A DNA stretch of 64,000 bases from Papaver somniferum (lineage: Eukaryota > Streptophyta > Magnoliopsida > Ranunculales > Papaveraceae). Location of the stretch: the NCBI RefSeq assembly GCF_003573695.1, contig NC_039364.1, positions 234,849,656-234,913,655 of the forward strand, read 5' to 3'. Shown here one piece after another: positions 24,685-36,178 of this stretch. Made by a program: the position numbers and the translations under genes. Position 1 is the stretch's first letter; each line of letters opens with the position of its first letter. Below the pieces are notes generated by a model. It was not told the DNA's origin. It searched no databases and was given only the letters and a program-made list of their open reading frames with translations.

Positions 24685-24820
24685 AGTCGGCATGGTTTGT
24701 AAGCTCGACCTTGCCGGCCATACCAGGCTTTATATGCCACAATGCTGTCAGGGAGCGGTGGTCGACATGGTTTGAAATCTAGACCTTGCCGACGTAAATG
24801 TTAATTGCACTTTTTAGGTA
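24685..24820. repeat. MULE array, left block 2
   Basis: GTCGGCATGGTTT (24688), GACCTTGCCGGCC (24708), GTCGACATGGTTT (24762) and GACCTTGCCGACG (24782) alternate in orientation between the two cargo reading frames. The last pair has arms separated by about 10 bases. Confidence 0.8.
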
Positions 24821-24930
24821 CAAAGTACAAGGCATTGAATGCTCAACGGCTATAAATTTCAAAATCAAGATATTAGGTGTGTTGTTATTATAAAAGCATT
24901 CTCAACTTCATCTTCAACCTTGCATAAAGA

Positions 24931-25286
24931 ATGGAAGTTTCAAGTGCAACACAACCAAATATTTGTAGTCTTTGTACACTGAGTGATCATTTTGCAAACG
25001 ATTGTCCCTTTGAAGGAAGCAAATGCACTATTGAAGGTTGTAAGGGATTCTTATTTCTCATGAAAGCTGCAATAGGAGGTGTATATCAGTCGTATGTTTC
25101 AAAATGCACTTGTTGTGGGTTTTTCTATTGGATAGATGAGCGTCTAGCTCCGTATGAAGATGAAGTTGCTAAAATCAACCTTCTACCATGCACAGATCCA
25201 TGTTGCGACGGTAAGATGAAGCTAATTACCTCTCCTAAGAAATTGTATACCGGAAAAAAAATACTATCTATGTCCCGAATGTGTTA
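24931..25286 (+). CDS. MULE cargo: small protein with paired cysteine zinc-finger motifs
   Basis: An ATG at 24931 opens 118 codons. Residues 12-31 carry CSLC...C and a second CxxxxxC pair. Residues 53-64 read KCTCCGFFYWIDE, close to the CGFFxWxDE end of GRF-type zinc fingers. CTDPCCDGKMK follows at about 89-99. TATA-like TATAAA sites lie at 24850 and 24890. Near 25255-25262 an A8 run precedes a stop; in the neighbouring frame the sequence would continue with another CPEC pair, so the present end may be a slippage frameshift. Nucleic-acid binding is plausible by analogy with GRF fingers. Its role in the element is unknown. Confidence 0.6.
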
Positions 25287-25359
25287 GGGTTAAGTTTTTA
25301 ATGTTTGTATGCTTTAATTAAGGTTTGTATGCTCTAATTAAGTAAGGTGTTTATCTGAT

Positions 25360-25815
25360 GTATAGTCGGCATTGTACTAAACTAAAAGCTTGTCGACAGA
25401 TTAATAGTCGACACTTATCTGTTTACAAACCATGCCGGTTACACAATCGACGGCAGGGTATACTAAAAAACACTGCCAACTATAATAGAAGAGAACATCC
25501 AAGAACAACTTCTTTTTTCTTTTCTGGTCGGCATGGTTATCCTCATAAAGAATGCCGGCGGATGTATGATCAGCAGGGTTATCCTAATCCACCGTGCCGG
25601 CTATAATAGAAGATAACATCCAGTAACAACTTTTTTTGAGGGAGTTCTTAGCCGGCATGGTTATCATCATAATTAAACCATCCGACCAAATAAAAGCAGG
25701 CAACCTGGCAAAACCAAGACCTTGCCGACTGTCCCAGGCAGTTTTTCATGTCCTGTCATGCAGTGCCGCCGGCAATTTGACGAAAGAAAACTATGCCGAC
25801 CGTATGGTCTTGTAA
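25360..25815. repeat. MULE array, left block 3
   Basis: At least fifteen copies of GTCGGCATGGTT or its reverse complement with small changes (25368, 25426, 25528, 25550, 25590, 25651, 25722, 25792 and others). GCCGGCATGG and CCGTGCCGGC alternate at 20-50 base spacing between the 3' end of the zinc-finger frame and the 3' end of the transposase. Confidence 0.85.
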
Positions 25816-27420
25816 CAAATACAATTCCGACCCCTTTTCTTTCCAACAAATTCCACACTTGCTTGACTCTCAAGAAGTGGAGTGATATTTGGATTCAAAT
25901 TTGAAATCGTTGGTGTAGTTGTTTCTTTCCGCGGACGACCTCTTTTATTTTTAGCGGGCTCCTCCTTGTATTGCGCCTCGGTATAAACATGTCCGAATGG
26001 ATCGCACTTTGTACTCAAATGCTTTTTAATTTGTTCCCTTTCGCTTTGATCGCACTTTGTACTCAAATACTCTTTAATTTGATTTCATTCGGATTGATCG
26101 CATTTTGTACTCAAATACTCTTTAATTTGTTCTCTTTCTTCCGCCCTCGTCTTTGTGGTAGGTGGTCTACCCGTTGGATCTTGTTTCACCGGTTCTTGAA
26201 GTTCTTCCATAAAAGGGTAAACAATCGGCATCAACTTGTGATTCATAGTTTGTTTGTCCAACCTATTCAACTTGGTGTACTTTTCAAGGATTATTCTCCC
26301 AAGTTCCATGTCGCCAAACTCTTCACCGGGATCTTCTCTTGGAACCGGTTTGAAAGATAATTTCTTCGAATAAGGATCGATATCATCAGGAGGAATGAGA
26401 GTTTTATACCTACCAAGCATATGATGACATGGAAGTCCGATAACCTTCATTGTGAAAGATGCTCCACTAGAAATATCCTTGTTATTGCTTCGACTCATAT
26501 TCCCCAAAAAGTGGATCCCGCTCTAATAGCTCCGAATAAATTAAATACATGCATTAAGATACGGAGGCTTCTTATTCCACAACAACGAAAGCACTTTTTC
26601 ACTCTTTCATATACTAGGGGATTTCACTTGGAAAATAAAATGTTCCTTATCCTACACTTACAAGGATACTTTTAAAACAAAGCGAGATGTTTAACCATAA
26701 AACGTATTACCTAATGCGAGACGATTCTATGTATACCAACAAGCAAACAATCATCCTCCTTAAACTTATTCAACTTACGGAAGCTACTTTCTTGGAATTG
26801 CTTTTTTATCTTGTCGATATCATTATTAGTGTACTCATGGATAACATGTTGCACCATCACAATCCCATTTTGACTTGTGAAAAGTAAACCTTTTAGTCTC
26901 CCATGAGCTTGCTCTACCATACTTGTGGATTCAAGTTTGAAATGTTTATAGTCGTAAGTAAAAGCATACACAAACCTCTCTTTGTGTGGCCTCAACCATT
27001 GTTTCTTGCAATATTCCACTACTTTGGGGTAATTAGTCCCCCAATCATCCTCGAACTCCTTCATGTTTATCTCATATCTTGCAACACTCATCGACCAAAC
27101 CACGTTATACCACGTTTTCATGAATAACCCAAACTTAATCTCACCTTCTTTCCATTCTTCGTCTTCTTTCTCATTCTCCTTATCTCACTCCTCTTTAGTT
27201 ACTTTGCTAAGATGTTCATCTTCCTCTTTTTCACGCTTAGTTCCTTTCTTTCCTTTCGGTTTTTAGATATGACTTCTACAATTCTTTCTAAGATTGCATT
27301 GTATATGCCAAGTGCAAAGGAAATTTTGTGCATTGGGAAAGAATATCCTCACGGCGCTCATTATTGCTTGCTCATTGTCGGTGACTATAACTCCGGGAGT
27401 CTGATAAACACATTTTTGTG
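25791..27420 (-). pseudogene. MULE transposase: C-terminal half of the core, SWIM finger, repeats and AT-hook
   Basis: From 27420 downwards: PGVIVTDNEQAIMSAV and FFPNAQNFLCTWHIQCN, the classic MULE core motif (TDxexAlmxA...FP...C.WH). After an acidic linker with a TGA near 27187 come YNVVWSMSVARYEINMKEFE, FVYAFTYDYKHFKLES and TSMVEQAHGRLKGLL (end of the core). [11 protein letters not shown] follows at about 26420, the C-x-H part of a SWIM zinc finger, then DPTGRPPTTKTRAEE. A 17-residue unit (REQIKEYLSTKCDQSE type) is repeated three times (25985-26135), then an AT-hook KRGRPRK (about 25945). Stops and shifts inactivate it. Confidence 0.82.
25985..26135 (-). repeat. Triple 51 bp coding repeat in the MULE tail
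   Basis: GATCGCACTTTGTACTCAAA (plus strand) with TTTAATTTG recurs at about 26000, 26050 and 26097. It encodes three near-identical 17-residue blocks between the SWIM finger and the AT-hook. Confidence 0.85.
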
Positions 27421-28785
27421 TCTAATTTGTCTCGATTCTATATATTGGCAGTGCCCATTTTTGTACTTATTATGGTGTTTTATGGTGTGTAGGTATTTTT
27501 GGCCAATAAACATTTATAGAAAAATCGGCTCGAAAAGTTGACAAAGGCACCCAAAAGAAGCAATTTTGGCACCCACACTTTGGATAAGGGCCACTTAGGG
27601 CATTCCAAGTCAGTTGATAAAGGCGCATGTACTATGGATAGAGGCACCCCCTTATTCCAAATTCAAAATCAGAAAAAGCCGGGAAACTGGCATCAGCGAG
27701 GAGCAGTTTTTGTGTGAGAATTTGAGCGATTTTTGAGGAGATTCAATGCTGTAAATCGATTGGGATGAACTTACCAGGCAATAACAAGCCCAGTACAATC
27801 GATTGGACCCAACCAATTGGGATGGAATGGCCGGGAGAAGCAATCAAAGTCCCAACAGGACACGATTGTTCTGTTTAGAGTTCAAAGATTTGTGAGAGAT
27901 TTGTGGAAGAATTTATGTTGAAGTAAACTGTATTTAGTCGAGTTCAAGACCTAGGAAGAGTTTGGTGGCTATTTTATAGCTAACAACACGCATAGAGCAT
28001 CAATAGATGAGATTATTGTTTCAACTGCACGAGTTAGGAGGAGTTTAGAGCCGAAACAAAGAAGTTACAAAGAATCTGGTTGTTGTTGCTGCTGCTGCTC
28101 GAGGAGGAAGAAGAAGACGAAGAACAGACGCTTCTGAAGCGTCGTTCTTCAACAGTGCTTACAGCGAGAAGTAGGTGTCGTTCTTCTACTGCAGCTCATT
28201 TGTGTCGATTATAAGCTGCACATACCATTGTAACAGTGACGTTGTAACATTTATACAGCGTTGCAAACTTCTTTTTACACCATTTTCATCAATAAAAACA
28301 CATTATTAAGCCATGGATACATCTTATGATTATGTTTTTTGTATGAGGAGCTAAATCCCATTAGCCAAGAGGACGGAGGAAGCCATTGTTCCACATTAAT
28401 TGGTATAATTCTATTTTAATTATTTATTTGCAATATTTTTATATGATTATTTGCATAGAATTAATATTGGAAAACTGATTTTTATTGAATAATTGTGATT
28501 CGTTTTGATGGATCATGCTTAGTTTAAGACTTTTGATGTTTCATGCTTGGTGTTTACAATTATTACTTCAAAAATCTACAAAAGTCATAATATTAGAATC
28601 ACTCTAAAAGAAAAATTGCATGAATATTAATTAGAGTTTATCAATTAATGGGTCAATGGTGGAATCCAAGTCTTGGTGCTTTTCTCTAAAGATTTGAACA
28701 ACTTTACTTATTTGTCTGTTTAATTTTAAATCTAAAATTGTTTTCTTCACAAGTCTTAAAAGAACCTTTTTACCACTATTATTAC
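27417..28785 (+). mobile_element. LTR-like insertion (possible solo LTR) inside the MULE core
   Basis: The MULE core is interrupted between KTLKLLYHKDET (28820 side) and QTPGVIVTD (27400 side) by about 1.37 kb with no coding. The block begins TGTGTCTAATTTG and ends near ATTATTACA, TG...CA-like, and has the AT-rich look of gypsy LTRs. I find no clean target duplication, so the exact ends are uncertain. Confidence 0.45.
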
Positions 28786-28789
28786 AACT

Positions 28790-29186
28790 CTTGAAAATAC
28801 ACCAGAGTCTCGTCTTTGTGGTAGAGAAGCTTCAAAGTTTTCAATGCCCAAATATAGCTATCATCCTTCTCACGATCCATAAAACACCATGCCACCGTGA
28901 ACGATTGCTTATCCGAGGTTTGTCCAACAATGTTCAGCAAGGCATGTTGTACCTATTCGTTTTATAAGCACAATCCATGAAAAAAACTTAGTAAAATAAA
29001 GGCGCCAATTGAATCATATCGGGATGTGCAAAAAGAATACGATCCACCTTCCTCTCAGATGACTCAGGGTGTCTCACCGTGTAGTTGTATTTGTGTATTA
29101 ACCATTGTGATTCTTCCATCACCTTTCTTCCATCCATTCAATTCTTTTAATAGTTGCCTTGGCCGCATAAATTGTAGACAATGAAG
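28790..29186 (-). pseudogene. MULE transposase: start of the core domain
   Basis: On the minus strand: STIYAAKATIKR, KVDRILFAHPDMIQLAP, then MDCAYKTNRYN (catalytic Asp region of MULE cores), the GQTSDKQSFTVAWCF stretch in another frame, and DSYIWALKTLKLLYHKDET. Stops (after LFY) and at least one frameshift interrupt it. It joins the FAR1-like domain across the gypsy insertion. Confidence 0.82.
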
Positions 29187-29191
29187 AAAGG

Positions 29192-31171
29192 TGATGAGTG
29201 CCAAATATTGTATATATTTATCCCTTTTTGTTGGCATTTTAACTCATCTTTTATGCATTAATTCTACATTTTATCCCATATTCTGTATTTTCATTGTTTT
29301 CAAGAATAAATATTTTTATTAATTAATTTTGCATTTTTAGGTAATAAATAAAGTTCGGATGAGTCGCGGAGCGAAAAGAGCGGAAAAGTAGTGAAAAGCC
29401 GGGAGAAATCACGCAAGGAAGCCGCAAAGAATGGAGCGCACGTCCAAAAAGCTGGAAATGGGCTCAAGAAGAAGAAAGTTGTTCTTAAAGAAGAAGTGGG
29501 CTCAAGGTTTTCCAAGCCCAAACTCATTTCCCAAACCCATATTCTATACCCAAAAGCCTAAAACCCAAATCCATACCCGCTTGCGTCTTCAGCCGTCAGA
29601 TCAGTTCTCAGAAGCATCCGACGGTCGCTCCCTTGCTGTGCATCGAAGTTTGATATCTCCGCCTAACACTACAACACCTAACTCCATCTGGCGTCGTTGA
29701 TTTTGTTGTATTATAATCCAGCGGTCGCTACAAGCTTCACTTCATCTCACCGTCCGATTGATCTTTCATCTCCCTATCCCACGGCTCAGCGTCGCAGATC
29801 ATCAAACTCGATACACTCGCCTCACACCCAAGTGCCGAACACCCTAGACCTCAAACAAACGCACCCTTCCCCTTTCTCCATCGAACCCATCTCCTCCATC
29901 ACCCCCCTCTGCAGAACCACCATACTCCGTACCACCACCATGTCCGTCTCCATCATCACCACCTCACCCCAAATCACTCCACTATTTTCTCCCCGACTCT
30001 ACTCTACCTAAGCCCATCATCACCATCACGTACCATCTCTTTAGCATCACTAATTTCTCCAATTTCTCATCTCTCTGCTCACTGAAACCCTAGGTGAGAA
30101 ATTGGGGATATAAGTGATGATTAAAGCAACAATTGAAGCATGAGAGGAACGAGAAGAAGCAGGAGAAGAGTGGGTCGACGAGATGGAGCGAGTATCTCAT
30201 CAACAGTAGGTAAATCAATTTCACCAAACCCTAGTTCTACTGATTTTGGGGGAAAATTGGGGGAAAACCCTAAATGTGTAATTGGGTATAAATTGGTGTC
30301 ATATGAAGTGTGTAGAGGAGACTTTTTACCTCTCTGGACTAGCCAGTAGAGAATTGGAGAAAATTTTTATTGAACTTCAAATTTCAATACTTATCAGTGA
30401 ACAGTAGAGTATTGCTTATGTGTTTTGTTATCTCAAATGATGCTAATTGTGCTTGAATGTTTACATATGTTGAATGTGATTGTTTTAAACATGGTTAGCA
30501 TGAGCTAATCAACTTCAGGCCAAGGCTCAGTGAAGCCTTGTGCACTGTCAAGTGTAATTGAGCTAGGATAGTTCTTCCCTGCTGTGTTTAGATTGTGCAA
30601 ATGAGAGATGTCAATGTTCACAGAGCCTGTGATTGGCTGTACTGTCAAAAGACAGCCAATGCTAGGGGTAGACTAATGAGCAAGTTGGTGTTCTTTCATT
30701 TCTAGTTGTATGCTTAGGAATGAACATAACCTAGACCATGTCACTTGATTAGGACACAAGGTGGATCATAAGCCTTGGCTTACCACCACTTCTCTTTCAG
30801 TCAATCTTAATTTCAGTCACTTTAATTTCAGTCCTGTATGCTTGTATTTCAGTTACTTTTCTTGCCTTTCGTTTTCTTGCATTTTGTAGCTATTGTGCAC
30901 TGAAGTCAGTGCACTGAACTCAACCTGCCCTTGGCTTCCAAGCCTTGGTTATTTGCTGCTTCTTTTAGCTGTTTCTTTGCTGCTTTACTTTCCAAGCCTT
31001 GGTTCATATCAGTTACATGTTGCTCACTGCCATAGTGCATTGCCACTCTTATTAGTCTAGGAAAACTTCTCATATGCTCCTCTCCCTGTGGACAAACCCC
31101 TACTCACTCTTATATTATAAATCTTGACCTTGTATACTTGCAAGCTTTTGTGTGCTTTGCATTTCACACCA
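29192..31171 (+). repeat. 5' LTR of the Athila-type element
   Basis: 1980 bp. Includes long stretches open by chance (for example 29431-30011) that are repeated in the 3' LTR with changed frames and are not genes. Ends with the conserved CTTTGCATTTCACACCA just before the primer-binding site. Confidence 0.95.
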
Positions 31172-31177
31172 AGTTTT

Positions 31178-31195
31178 TGGCGCCGCTGCCGGGGA
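31178..31195 (+). promoter_or_regulatory. tRNA-Asp-type primer-binding site
   Basis: TGGCGCCGCTGCCGGGGA, six bases after the 5' LTR, matches the primer site typical of plant Athila/Tat gypsy elements. It sets the transcription strand as plus. Confidence 0.9.
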
Positions 31196-31199
31196 GCTG

Positions 31200-31580
31200 G
31201 CTGCCATATTTTTGAAGTTTTCAGAGTCTGCTGCTGTTGTTGGCCCTGCCAAGTTGCTGCTGTTGCTGTTGCTTGCTGCCAACTGAAGCTGCCTAGCTGC
31301 TGCTGCAACTGCAAGTGTTGCTCTGCTGCTGCCAACTGCTGAGCTGCTGCCAAGCTTGCTGCTGCTGCTGCTCTGCTGGTGCTGTTGCTGCCAAGCTGTT
31401 GCTGTTGCCAAGTTGCTGCCAACTGCTGCCAACTGCTGCTGCTGGGCCGTGCAACTTCTCTGAACTGGGCTTGAACCAACTGAGCTGGGCTCAGTAACCT
31501 TAACTGTTCTTGGGCTTGCAACTTCAGCTGGGCTCCGTTGCTGCTGCTGCTGGGCCTGCTACACTTGCTGCTGCTGGGCT
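31200..31580. repeat. CTG/TTG trinucleotide-rich leader
   Basis: Imperfect GCTGCTGTTGC repeats in the gypsy leader. They create Gln/Ser/Ala-rich frames on both strands (for example 31057-31521 minus) with no family resemblance; I treat them as simple-sequence artefacts. Confidence 0.85.
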
Positions 31581-32097
31581 TGGACGTGAGCTGCTAGGAC
31601 GATCCTAAAGCCCAACTGGGCCTTGCAACTAAAAGGGGACTAAAAGCCTATTTTTGGGCTTCCCTCCAAAAACAAGTAAGCCTAACCCATGAGTTAACCC
31701 ACTTGGGCCTCATTTAAATTCAAATTTGGGCTTGTAATAATTTATAATTATTTATTTGGGATTGTAATAATTTTTATTTTCTTTTTCTTTTTTTTATATT
31801 TGGGATTGTAATAATTTTTTATTTTTTTTTTGTTTTTCTTTTTTTTCTTTTATTTTTCTTTTTCTTTTATGGGCTTGTTTTAATTATTATTATTGTTTTT
31901 ATTTTCTTTTATGAGTTGTGATAATTTATGCTAGGTTTAGTTCAAAATTTTTTTCCAAAGCCCAAAATTTTAAACCAAAAACAAAATCCCTTCTTTAAAC
32001 CAAAACCCATTCAAAACCAAATCTTCATAACCCTTGGGCCAAATTGTTTCCGATTGCTCTGTCTGACCAACATGTTAGTTAAGGTACCTACTAGGAC

Positions 32098-33643
32098 ATG
32101 ATTGTGACCTACAGAGACCAGACAAACAGACTTGTTAGAATTAACCCAGACGAACCTATCGAAATTCTAAGTTCTGAGGGAGACAGTCCAGATCAACCAG
32201 AAACAATGGGAGAACCACGTACCCTCAAGGATTATATGTACCCAACTAGAGCCAGTCAACCTTCTTGTATTTTGCTGCCCGAGGCTAATGGCCATTATGA
32301 GCTGAAATCAGCACAATACAGATGCTTCCTATTTTTAGAGGTGTTGAGAATGAAAACCCGTACCACCACGTGAGAGAATTCGAGGAAATTTGTGGAACTC
32401 TGCGTTTCACTCAAATGACCGACGAAACCCTGAAGTTAAGGCTTTTTCCTTTCTCCCTGAAAGATAAGGCAAAGGCCTGGCTCTATGCTTTACAGCCTCA
32501 ATCCATCATGACATGGGATGACCTCATAAAGGAGTTTTTCAAAAAGTTTTTCCCGAACCACAAGACTGCGACAATTCGTCAAAGTCTGAATAGCTTTGTG
32601 CAATTAGAAGGTGAGACCTTAGCTAGATACCTGGAGAGATTCAATGAATTATTGCTCCAATGTCCCCATCATGGTTTTGAAAAATGGAGACTTGTGCAAA
32701 TTTTGTATGAAGGTCTAGATGTGTCCACCCGAACAACGGTTGAGTCGATGTGTAATGGTCTATTCGTAGATAAAACTGCTGACGCGTCTTGGGACTTCTT
32801 GATTGAAGTAGCTGAAAAGACGCAACAGTGGGAATCCATCCGTGAAACCAGAAAGACTACATCCGAAGCAAAGGCTTTTAGGATTGAAGCGGATTTTGAG
32901 GGTAGAGCAAACATGGCATCAATAGTTAGGAGATTAGAAGAGTTAGAACTACATAAAAATTCAAAACCTTCCACCACTACTCTCCGAGAACATGTCGCTT
33001 CATCTGTTTGTGCTGCTTGTAACGACCCCAACCATCAATTCCAAAATTGTCCAGATTTGCTTGCAGTCCAGGAGTCTAGGCTTGAACAGGCACATGCCAT
33101 GTTTCAAAACCAGAGCATAACCCTTATTCACAGACCTACAATCCAGGATGGAGAAACCACCCTAACTTTTCATGGTCAAAAGGACCCACTCAAGGAGGAC
33201 CATCTCAACTATCAATCAGAGCTATCAAAATCAGAGCTATCAAACAATCAGGGATATCAGAACAATCAAGGTTATCAACACCCGAGAAACCCTCAACAAC
33301 AATCAAACTCTCAACAACAATCATATCCTCAACACAATACCGACAAGAGATTATCCACCTAGAGGAAATGTTCCAGAGTTTGATGCAAAGTCAGAAAAAT
33401 CTAGATCAAAAGATGGATCAAATATGTGAGAGAGAAAAGGGTAAACTTCCGAGCCAACCCCAACAAAATCCAAAGAGGATATTTCAAACAGGCACAACAT
33501 CCTGCACTGAAACCTCACCTGATCAAATCCATGCCATTACCACCCTCCGAAGTGGTAAAGTCATCGAGAACAACGTGGCGAACCTAATGAATCTGATACA
33601 AATTCCACGTGTCTCCACAACCCCAGAAAACCAAAGAATCTGA
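32098..33643 (+). pseudogene. Athila gag with frameshifts
   Basis: The frame from 32098 reads PRTLKDYMYPTRASQPSCI (the usual Athila gag start). It shifts near 32325 into the main gag frame with HHVREFEEICGTLRFT, KAWLYALQPQSIMTWDDL, EFFKKFFPNHKTATIRQSL and ARYLERFNELLLQCP (retrotransposon gag domain). A zinc-knuckle-like CAACNDPNHQFQNC is at about 33010. Gln/Asn-rich repeats (NNQGYQ) follow. After another shift near 33360 comes the conserved REKGKLPSQPQQNPK and TTLRSGKVIE. At least two frameshifts make it non-functional. Confidence 0.9.
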
Positions 33644-34635
33644 GCAAGTTGGAAAATCTGACAATTCTACTGCTGTGAATGTCCCTTTGCCAACTCATCT
33701 TCCTGTTGCTCCATTTCCTCAAAGATTGATCTATCAACAGAAAAGTACCCATTACAATGAGATGTTAGATCTGTTCAAGAGAGTCAACATCAACATTCCT
33801 TTTCTTGAAGCAATCAAGCAAATCCCTGCTTATGCCAAATTCCTCAAAGACTTGTGTACTCAAAAGCGCAAGCTCAATGTGCAAAAACGTGCTTTCTTAG
33901 CTGAGCAGGTGAGTTCCATCATTCTGAACAAAACTCCACCCAAGTTTAGGGATCCAGGATGTCCAACAATTTCTTGCACTATAGGAGAACACACGGTCAA
34001 TAAAGCGTTATTAGACCTAGGTGCAAGTGTTAACCTACTGCCATATTCTGTTTATGAGCAGTTAGGTCTTGGGGAGTTGAAACCAACATCTATCACTCTA
34101 CAACTGGCAGACCGATCTGTCAAGATTCCTCGTGGAGTGGTCGAAGATGTTTTGATCAAGGTTGACAAATTCTATTTTCCCGTAGACTTCATTGTCTTAG
34201 ACACTCAACCTGTACAAAACCCAGACTGTCACATTCCTGTCATCTTAGGACGTCCTTTCTTGGCTACGTCCAACGCGATCATCAATGTCGGAATGGAGTG
34301 TTAAAACTGTCTTTTGGTAACATGACGGTAGAATTGAATGTGTTCGATATTAGTCAACAACCTGTGAATCTTGATGATGATGTGCATGAAGTTAATATGA
34401 TTGAAGGATTAATGCAAGATTCGTTGACTAACATTCTATCCGTCGACCCCTTTCAAGCATGTATGGAGAACTTTAACCCTGATTCCTATGATGATGCATA
34501 CTGTAGTGACGTCCTATCTCTGCTCGAATCTGTACCTCAAATGGACGTCACTGAAAGGAAATATGAAGTGGAACCACCCTACTCTCTGATTCCAAGCTTA
34601 TTCCATCCATTGTTGAGCCACCCAAGCTTGAATTG
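33609..34635 (+). pseudogene. Athila protease region
   Basis: Frame 33609-34304 contains KRKLNVQKRAFLAEQVSSII, then the aspartic protease with LLDLGASVNLLPYSVYEQLG (active-site DLGAS, a usual Athila variant of DSGA) and the HIPVILGRPFLATSNAIINV flap end. A frameshift near 34300 leads to the linker KLSFGNMTVELNVFDISQQP (34298-34636), which ends at a stop before RT. Confidence 0.88.
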
Positions 34636-36178
34636 AAAACATTGCCTAGTACGTTGAAGTACGCATTCCTAGGTTCTTCTGATACTTTACCTGTCATTAT
34701 TTCATCATGTTTAGACACGGAACAGGAAAGTAAGCTTTTAGAAGTACTTAAGGAACACAAAGAGGCCTTAGGATGGACCATCTCAGATCTCAAAGGAATT
34801 AGTCCCACCATTTGCATGCACCACATTAACCTTGAAGAGAATGCCAAACCATCGAGGGAAATGCAAAGGAGACTTAATCCTAACATGAGAGATGTAGTCA
34901 AAGGAGAGATCCTGAAACTACTTGATGCGGGTATCATATACCCAATTCCCGATAGCAAATGGGTTAGTCCCATTCAAGTTGTGCCTAAGAAGTCAGGCAT
35001 TACTGTTGTTCAGAACGACAAGAATGAATTAGTCCCTACTCGTACAACCACAGGATGGCGAGTATGCATCGACTACAGGAAGTTGAACACAGTAACAAGG
35101 AAGGATCACTTCCCGCTCCCTTTCATTGACCAAATGCTAGAACGTGTGTCTGGACACAGTCACTACTGTTTTCTAGATGGCTTTTCCGGTTATAACCAAA
35201 TTCACATTGCTCCGGAAGATCAGGAAAAAACTACATTCACGTGTCCATTTGGGACGTTTGCTTATAGACGTATGCCCTTCGGGTTGTGTAATGCACCTGC
35301 TACTTTTCAGCGTTGCATGATGAGCATTTTTTCTGACATGATAGATAGTTTTCTCGAGATCTTTATGGATGATTTCTCTGTTTTTGGTTCCTCGTTTGAC
35401 GAATGTTTGAAGCATCTTGCCCTCGTGATATCCAGATGTAAAGAAAAGAACCTTGTTCTAAATTGGGAAAAATGCCATTTTATGGTGAATTCAGGAATAG
35501 TTCTAGGACACATCATCTCAGAAAAGGAATTGAAGTGGATAAAGCTAAAGTTGACCTCATTCAACATCTACCACAACCTTGCTCTGTGAAGGAGATCAGA
35601 TCATTTCTAGGTCATGCTGGTTTTTACCGGCGATTCATCAAAGATTTCAGCAAAATCTCCAGACCTCTGTGCAGTCTTCTCTCCAAAGATGTTGCCTTCA
35701 ATTTCGATGCCGTGTGAAGGCATGGGAGGAATTAAAAACCCTTCTCACCACCGCTCCTATAGTCCGACCACCCGATTGGAAGCTTCCGTTCGAACTTATG
35801 TGTGATGCCTCTGATTATGCTGTTGGTGCTGTTTTAGGACAGCGAGTTGATAGACTACCATATGTGATATACTATGCTAGCAAAACCCTTAATGATGCCC
35901 AACTCAATTATTCAACTACCGAGAAGGAATTGCTTGCCGTCGTTTTCGCATTAGACAAGTTTAGATCTTATCTGATAGGGTCTAAGATCATCATATACAC
36001 AGACCATGCGGCTTTGAAGTATCTTCTTTCCAAGAAGGATGCTAAAGCTCGCCTTATTCGATGGATACTCTTATTACAGGAATTCGATCTCGAAATCCGT
36101 GATAAGAAAGGTTGTGAGAATGTGGTTGCTGATCATTTGTCTAGATTAACTTTAGAGTCTATTGATGAATTGTGCTGA
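34633..36178 (+). pseudogene. Athila reverse transcriptase and RNase H
   Basis: RT: GWRVCIDYRKLNTVTRKDHF, FLDGFSGYNQIHIAPEDQEK, FAYRRMPFGLCNAPATFQRC and the catalytic IFMDDFSVFG (FMDD variant of YMDD) at about 35360. A shift near 35525 continues with [20 protein letters not shown]. Another near 35715 leads to RNase [49 protein letters not shown] and [11 protein letters not shown]. All catalytic acidic residues are visible, but three frames are needed. Confidence 0.93.

Noticed and set aside
29431..30011. Open frames in the gypsy 5' LTR
   Set aside because: The same region in the 3' LTR has altered frames; no domain; LTR sequence explains them.
31057..31521. Gln/Ser/Ala-rich frames in both strands of the gypsy leader
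   Set aside because: They follow from CTG/TTG trinucleotide repeats and have no family resemblance.
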